Under the pieces are notes generated by a model. The model saw nothing but the letters and a program-made list of their open reading frames with translations, did not search any database and was not told where the DNA came from. This document shows positions 62,777 through 64,000 of a stretch of 64,000 nt of DNA, one piece after another (position 1 is the stretch's first letter; each line of letters opens with the position of its first letter). Location: NCBI RefSeq assembly GCF_027944115.1, contig NZ_JAPJZI010000001.1:1364001-1428000 (forward strand), in the 5' to 3' direction. The position numbers and the translations under genes are program-made. The stretch is from Hoeflea prorocentri (GTDB lineage: Bacteria > Pseudomonadota > Alphaproteobacteria > Rhizobiales > Rhizobiaceae).

Positions 62777-63232
62777 TCACGCATTTGACGGCTGACCCGG
62801 CGGTATCGAATAGGTTCCTGTTGCATGGGCGACCGTCAGCCCGTCCGAACAGGTTCTCATTTCGACATCGAAGACGACCAGTGAACGTCCGAATTTAAGA
62901 ATTCGGCAGAGGCCGTCAATCGGCCCGGCAAGCGCCTTTCGCATGAAGTTGATGTTGAGGTTGGTGGTGACGCTCAACGCTTCCGGTCCGGTGTGTGAAA
63001 GCACACAGGCATAACCGCCGATGTCGGCGAGTGTGAAAAGGGAAGGGCCGGAAACCGTTCCGCCGGGGCGTAGATGCGCCTCCGTTGCATCAAGCCGGAC
63101 AGTGCAGCCGCCAGGCACAACATCAACAACCGAATAGCCTGACATGGCATCGTTCAGTTGCGGGTATACTTCCGCCAGAAAAGCGTTGACTTCCTGTGCG
63201 GTCATGAGGGGGTTCAAGGTATGTTTTGACAT
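62777..63232 (-). CDS. PaaI family thioesterase (hotdog fold)
   Basis: A 151-residue hotdog-fold acyl-CoA thioesterase. The family segments LRPGGTVSGPSLFTLADIGG (catalytic aspartate on the long helix) and VTTNLNINFMRKALAGPIDG are present. These enzymes free CoA from arylacetyl- or acyl-CoA. It follows the crotonase gene by 13 bp on the same strand and is probably co-transcribed with it. Confidence 0.87.
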   Translation of the reverse strand: MSKHTLNPLMTAQEVNAFLAEVYPQLNDAMSGYSVVDVVPGGCTVRLDATEAHLRPGGTVSGPSLFTLADIGGYACVLSHTGPEALSVTTNLNINFMRKALAGPIDGLCRILKFGRSLVVFDVEMRTCSDGLTVAHATGTYSIPPGQPSNA

Positions 63233-63245
63233 GGTGTTCCGTCTG

Positions 63246-64000
63246 TTAGCTGCCTTTTACGGAATTTATCGGCCGGTCTTCGGTCCAGTCATAGGTTCCA
63301 AGATCGCGTTCACGAACCGCCTGCTTCCAGCCGACCTCTTCGGCGCGGTGTTTGAAATTCAGGCCTTCGGGCGAATGGCGGGTGATGCCGTCAAACACCG
63401 TCGCGAACATCTGTGTCTGGTGCAGTCCCATGGCTTCGATTGCCTGGTTGACCACGAGCTTTTGCATCATGAGCTGATTTTTCGGAACCCCGGCGACCCT
63501 CTCTGCCAAAGCGTCAACCTCGCCGTCAAGCCGGTCAGCGGGAACGGATTTGAGTACAAGGCCCCAATCCTCGGCTTGCGCGCCGTTGATCGTATCGCCC
63601 GTAAAGAGCATGCGTTTGGCTTTTTCCGGTCCGAGGCGATAAACCCACATGGCGGTTGTCGGGCACCCCCAGACGCGCGTCGGCATGTAGCCGATGCGGG
63701 CATCATCAGCCATGACGATCATATCGCAGCACAGCGCGATGTCTGATCCGCCTGCGACGGCAAATCCGTGAATCTTGGCAATGACCGGTTTGTAAGAGCG
63801 CCAAAGCGACATGAAATGCTGCGTGTTGCGCATCATGAAGCTGTAGTCTTTCATCGGGTCCCAGGGCATGTCCTGGGTGGCTTCGAAGCCTTTACCCTCG
63901 CGCGCTTCGGCGTAGTAGGCGAGATCGTAGCCGGCGCAGAAGCCCTTGCCGGATCCCGACAGCACGATGACATGCACATTGTCATCGTCATTGGCTGCGG
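63246..64000 (-). CDS. Crotonase / enoyl-CoA hydratase family protein (partial at window edge)
   Basis: The C-terminal 250 or so residues of a crotonase-fold enzyme; its start lies beyond the window, since the frame is open to base 64000 (…ANDDDNVHVIVLSGSGKGFCAG). Motifs: GKGFCAGYDLAYYAEAREG (oxyanion hole), IHGFAVAGGSDIALCCDMIV and RVWGCPTTAMWVYRLGPEKA. The exact CoA thioester is not clear. Together with the PaaI-type thioesterase it suggests a fatty-acid or aromatic-CoA degradation unit. Confidence 0.86.
   Translation of the reverse strand, partial: AANDDDNVHVIVLSGSGKGFCAGYDLAYYAEAREGKGFEATQDMPWDPMKDYSFMMRNTQHFMSLWRSYKPVIAKIHGFAVAGGSDIALCCDMIVMADDARIGYMPTRVWGCPTTAMWVYRLGPEKAKRMLFTGDTINGAQAEDWGLVLKSVPADRLDGEVDALAERVAGVPKNQLMMQKLVVNQAIEAMGLHQTQMFATVFDGITRHSPEGLNFKHRAEEVGWKQAVRERDLGTYDWTEDRPINSVKGS

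Overview
The window is chromosomal DNA from an alphaproteobacterium, most likely of the Hyphomicrobiales (Rhizobiales). The support is an AapJQMP general amino-acid ABC operon, DUF3126, DUF2842, BTLCP and zf-CHCC proteins, a split XdhC, the short form of ArgC near rplM-rpsI, a PCP/GumC-type exopolysaccharide locus, and one promoter of the CTTGAC-N17-CTATAT type. The genus cannot be fixed by reading alone; a marine or soil relative of Hoeflea, Ahrensia or Mesorhizobium would fit. No tRNA, rRNA, CRISPR array, phage or insertion sequence was seen. Gene density is high, and many operons use ATGA, TTGA or GTGA stop/start overlaps.

Layout. 0-4 kb: the tail of an accessory operon for molybdenum hydroxylases (end of an unidentified gene, CoxE-like VWA protein, XdhC split in two, and a MoeA-like/MocA-like fusion). 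4-10 kb: metC and aapJQMP. 10-25 kb: housekeeping and conserved hypothetical genes (FAD monooxygenase, two alpha/beta hydrolases, crotonase, cysE, gamma carbonic anhydrase, BTLCP, PilZ, rhomboid, CBS, HIT, a PoxB-like TPP enzyme), with an orphan intrinsic terminator near 19.25 kb that suggests a small RNA. 23-29.6 kb: tamA-tamB. 29.7-39.6 kb: a self-contained catabolic locus with a glutamine-synthetase-like ligase and an RpiR regulator on one strand. Divergent from them are a decayed N-formylglutamate amidohydrolase, an isochorismatase-type amidohydrolase, an M20 peptidase, an alpha/beta hydrolase and a five-gene branched-chain-amino-acid/amide-type ABC importer. 39.7-42.5 kb: a LysR regulator divergent from a BCCT transporter.

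42.5-57.4 kb is an exopolysaccharide locus: Wzy/ligase-like protein, initiating glycosyl-phosphotransferase, GT4, Wza-like export protein and a PCP/GumC-like protein with a degenerate ATPase domain. It is followed by two CelD/BcsL-type acyltransferases, a membrane protein of unknown function, an ATP-grasp ligase, a FemAB-like transferase and a Wzx-like flippase. The last four and one of the acyltransferases form a tightly packed operon. It may describe a polysaccharide carrying an amino-acid or other acyl decoration; this is the best candidate here for an undescribed system.

57.5-64 kb: ctaA, argC, a di-haem peroxidase, DUF2867, rpsI, rplM, a PaaI thioesterase and a crotonase cut by the window edge.
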